Assembly: GCA_030374765.1 (NCBI GenBank)
Contig: JARGXX010000016.1
Location: 1,550,001 to 1,614,000 of the forward strand
From: Agarophyton chilense
Lineage: Eukaryota > Rhodophyta > Florideophyceae > Gracilariales > Gracilariaceae
Direction: 5' to 3'
DNA length: 64,000 nucleotides
Part shown: positions 61,881 to 64,000 of the stretch, piece after piece
Position numbering within the stretch: the stretch's first letter is position 1
Layout of the letters: the number at the start of each line of letters is the position of its first letter
Position numbers and translations under genes: made by a program
The notes under the pieces: generated by a model
What the model was told of the DNA's origin: nothing
The model's database searches: none
The model's input: only the letters and a program-made list of their open reading frames with translations

Positions 61881-64000
61881 GGGATAATAAACATTTCGGT
61901 TTAGTTTGCGATATGCCATGGACATATGTGTTTTTACAATGGCACTATTTGGAAATTCTCAGTGTGAAGCAAACCGCGGCCGTCGAATGAAGACCCTACC
62001 GCCTCCCTGATCTCATGGATAAGATTACGAGAAAGGCTATAGTTATGGCTGAGAGAAGACCAATCATGTAGAAAACTGTATAGCTACTTTCAAGGGAGTC
62101 TCGGACAGGAAATGGAATCATTTTGTGACCTTTTCCATACGGAGTCCTTTCGGAGAATTGCAAAAGTATGGAGGAATTGAAAACGTCAAGAACGATATAT
62201 ATCTTGCAATTTCGATTGATTGGTTCCAGGTTTTTCGTAAACAAACGAATACAGATTGACCGATTGCTGCCATTATTTGCAATTTGGACCCTCTTCATCG
62301 ATACCAGATGCGGAATGTTGTCCCATTTACGTTCATTATTGGTCCAACAAAGCCAGAGGATCTACAATCTTTTCTCGGTTCTCTTGTCCAAGAGCTTAAT
62401 AAATTGGTTGGTGGTGGTAGCGGGACAGAATTCACATTCTACGACGGAAGAAAAGAATTAATTAGGGTTGATTTACTTTGGTTCGCAGGGGATTTGCCTG
62501 CTGTAAAGAAGGTTTCTGAAGTAAAAGGTTACAATGGGAAAGTAACATGTCGGTACTGGGTGGTTAAAGGCGTTTGCTCTGCTCCACACAGACATTAATA
62601 CTTTCCCAGTTTCATCAAGACAACAAATGGAATTCACCAAGTTTTTGATACTTGCCGACTTCCTTTGCGAACAGAAGATCAAGTTCGAGCTACAAGCAGA
62701 GATCTCGGTTTTACCTTCGGTCAGGCAAAATCAATGCTTTAGACGGAAACTGGGATTAAGAAGGGGATCATTCTCTTTCAGCTTGATACCATAATTCCGT
62801 ATAAATACTTTCCTATTGGCATAATTCATCTGTTCTACAACATTTGTAAGGATATCATTCGCATGAAGCTAAGTGATGGCCACGACCTCTACTCAATATC
62901 GAAGAATTCTCTTCGACAAGTAGATGAAAAGCTTAAGAGACTTAGAGATGGTATTTTAAGTCAACTGAGATGCAGACCGAGACTGCTTAGACGATTTGCA
63001 GAATGGAAGTCCGCTGAGGTAGAACCATTTATTCTCTCTCTTACAGTTTGCTCGTTTTGGATGGACATCTCCCAGAACCTGTTTTTTCTCGTTAGAGAGA
63101 CCTTGTGGAGATTGTGGACTCATATTGGCGACAATTCTTGAAGAAAGCGGACATGGGAAAGCTTTTAATCATTTGTAGTCAGTTCTATCACCATTATGAG
63201 TCCCATCACTTCATGGTTCTTATGGAGGGCGAGGACATGTGCAAGTGTACCATGCATCTTTGCCGCCCCTAGCAGAGAGCACGATTCACTGGGGATTACC
63301 GGTAAACTACTCGCCAATTTGGATGGAGCGCTATATCGGTCAGATTCTAATTCGAATGAATGATCGAAACCTTGCAGCATCATTGCTACTGCACGATGCG
63401 AAGTTTTTTGAATCACACAAGTAATACTTTGAGAACTTCAGTTCTATCCATGAAGATCTTTCGCTTCCGCTTTGGGAGGGCTATCAGCTCCGAGTTCAAA
63501 GTCACAAGTATGAGGTGGGAAATGAATCGAACTTGGATTGAATTATTTCCGGATGCTTCAAAAACTATTTGGTGCGACAGTACGATGTTTTTAAAAAAAC
63601 CCCAGAAGCTCTTGGTGTTCGGGAATTGATGGGAGAGGTTACTTTTAGGCCACGAATCTCTTTCTGGAACGGCCATTGTCTTCAGCAAGCTAGCCTAAGG
63701 CTCTTGCCAGGAACTCTTCAACCATGTACCTCACAACTAAGAAATAACTGGCATGTGATTTGTAAAATGGTTGACTAAAGTGTCATAGAAGTCTCATATG
63801 GTCGTATTCTTATGTTTCTGAAATTCGAGGTGGACTCGGATAGGTCAGAAGTATGGAGTCATTGGCAGAAAAAGTATGAATTCGTGCTTCTCGAATGGGT
63901 TTCAGAATTAGAGTTCAATGATCAAGAGCAGGTGCATAAAAGAGCTCGATCATGCAACGCCTTTGGATCGAAATCTGTTGAGGGCTTATTGATTGTTACC
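61881..64000 (+). pseudogene. CACTA (Tnp2-like) transposase, decayed, runs off the edge
   Basis: Plus-strand segments in several frames follow the Tnp2 order. ICHGHMCFYNG is at about 61910-61940 and IYLAISIDWFQVFRK at about 62195-62240. MRNVVPFTFIIGPTKPEDLQ with SFLGSLVQELNKL follows at about 62310-62410, then GDLPAVKKVSEVKGYNGKVT with CRYWVVKGV. YFPIGIIHLFYNICKDIIRM and LRDGILSQLRCRPRLLRRFA with WKSAEVEPFILSL are at about 62810-63050. Frame changes and stops are frequent. The end of the gene and the element's CACTA terminus lie beyond the window. Confidence 0.65.

Noticed and set aside
1-64000. CRISPR arrays, bacterial operons or phage regions
   Set aside because: There are no regularly spaced short repeats. 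Introns, eukaryotic ribosomal protein and retroelement types show this is eukaryotic nuclear DNA.

Overview
This window is nuclear DNA of a eukaryote. It holds a compact island of ordinary genes (about 10.9-24.4 kb) set in a thick layer of decayed, nested transposable elements. The cysteine synthase is of the plastid type with a transit-peptide-like N-terminus, which points to a photosynthetic lineage. Short intergenic gaps, mostly intron-free genes and a few small GT-AG introns would fit a red alga. That placement is inference; no sequence here is decisive for the phylum.

Host island, left to right: a PEX11-like peroxisome protein (+); an unrecognised two-exon gene (-) sharing a 70-bp divergent promoter with a REEP/HVA22-like ER-shaping protein (+); ribosomal protein eL14 (-); a three-exon COX20 gene (+); a three-exon polytopic membrane protein of unknown function (+); a large ANL-superfamily (AMP-binding) protein whose hinge is split by a coiled coil of about 260 residues (-); a small CxxC protein (+); plastid-type cysteine synthase (+); and a TLC-domain membrane protein (-). 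There is no operon logic; these look like independent housekeeping genes.

Left flank: a two-gene PIF/Harbinger-like relic (transposase on -, Myb/SANT-like protein on +) pierced by a solo LTR with a perfect 5-bp target duplication. Next comes a decayed Ty1/Copia element (4249-9232, duplication GAACG) carrying a Tudor-like module behind its integrase, then a fragment of a second Harbinger-type transposase.

Right flank: a piggyBac-like relic (24508-28240) with palindromic subterminal repeats and a GC-rich nested insert. A Copia element on the minus strand (28976-45833) follows, with a Ty3/Gypsy chromodomain element (35792-45636) inserted into its 5' LTR. A DIRS-like reverse transcriptase relic is cut by a second, older Gypsy element (48401-59087), which itself contains an AT-rich insertion. 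A CACTA (Tnp2-like) relic runs off the right edge.

The most unusual item is the Gypsy element at 35792-45636. Its gag-pol is on the minus strand, but between the chromodomain and the 3' LTR it has a plus-strand reading frame of about 561 codons with a single stop, giving an ambisense layout. The second Gypsy element has a shorter plus-strand frame in the same relative place with faint similarity. In both Copia elements the gag start codon overlaps the presumed primer-binding site. All retroelement genes seen here are broken. All assignments come from reading motifs by eye; no database search was run.
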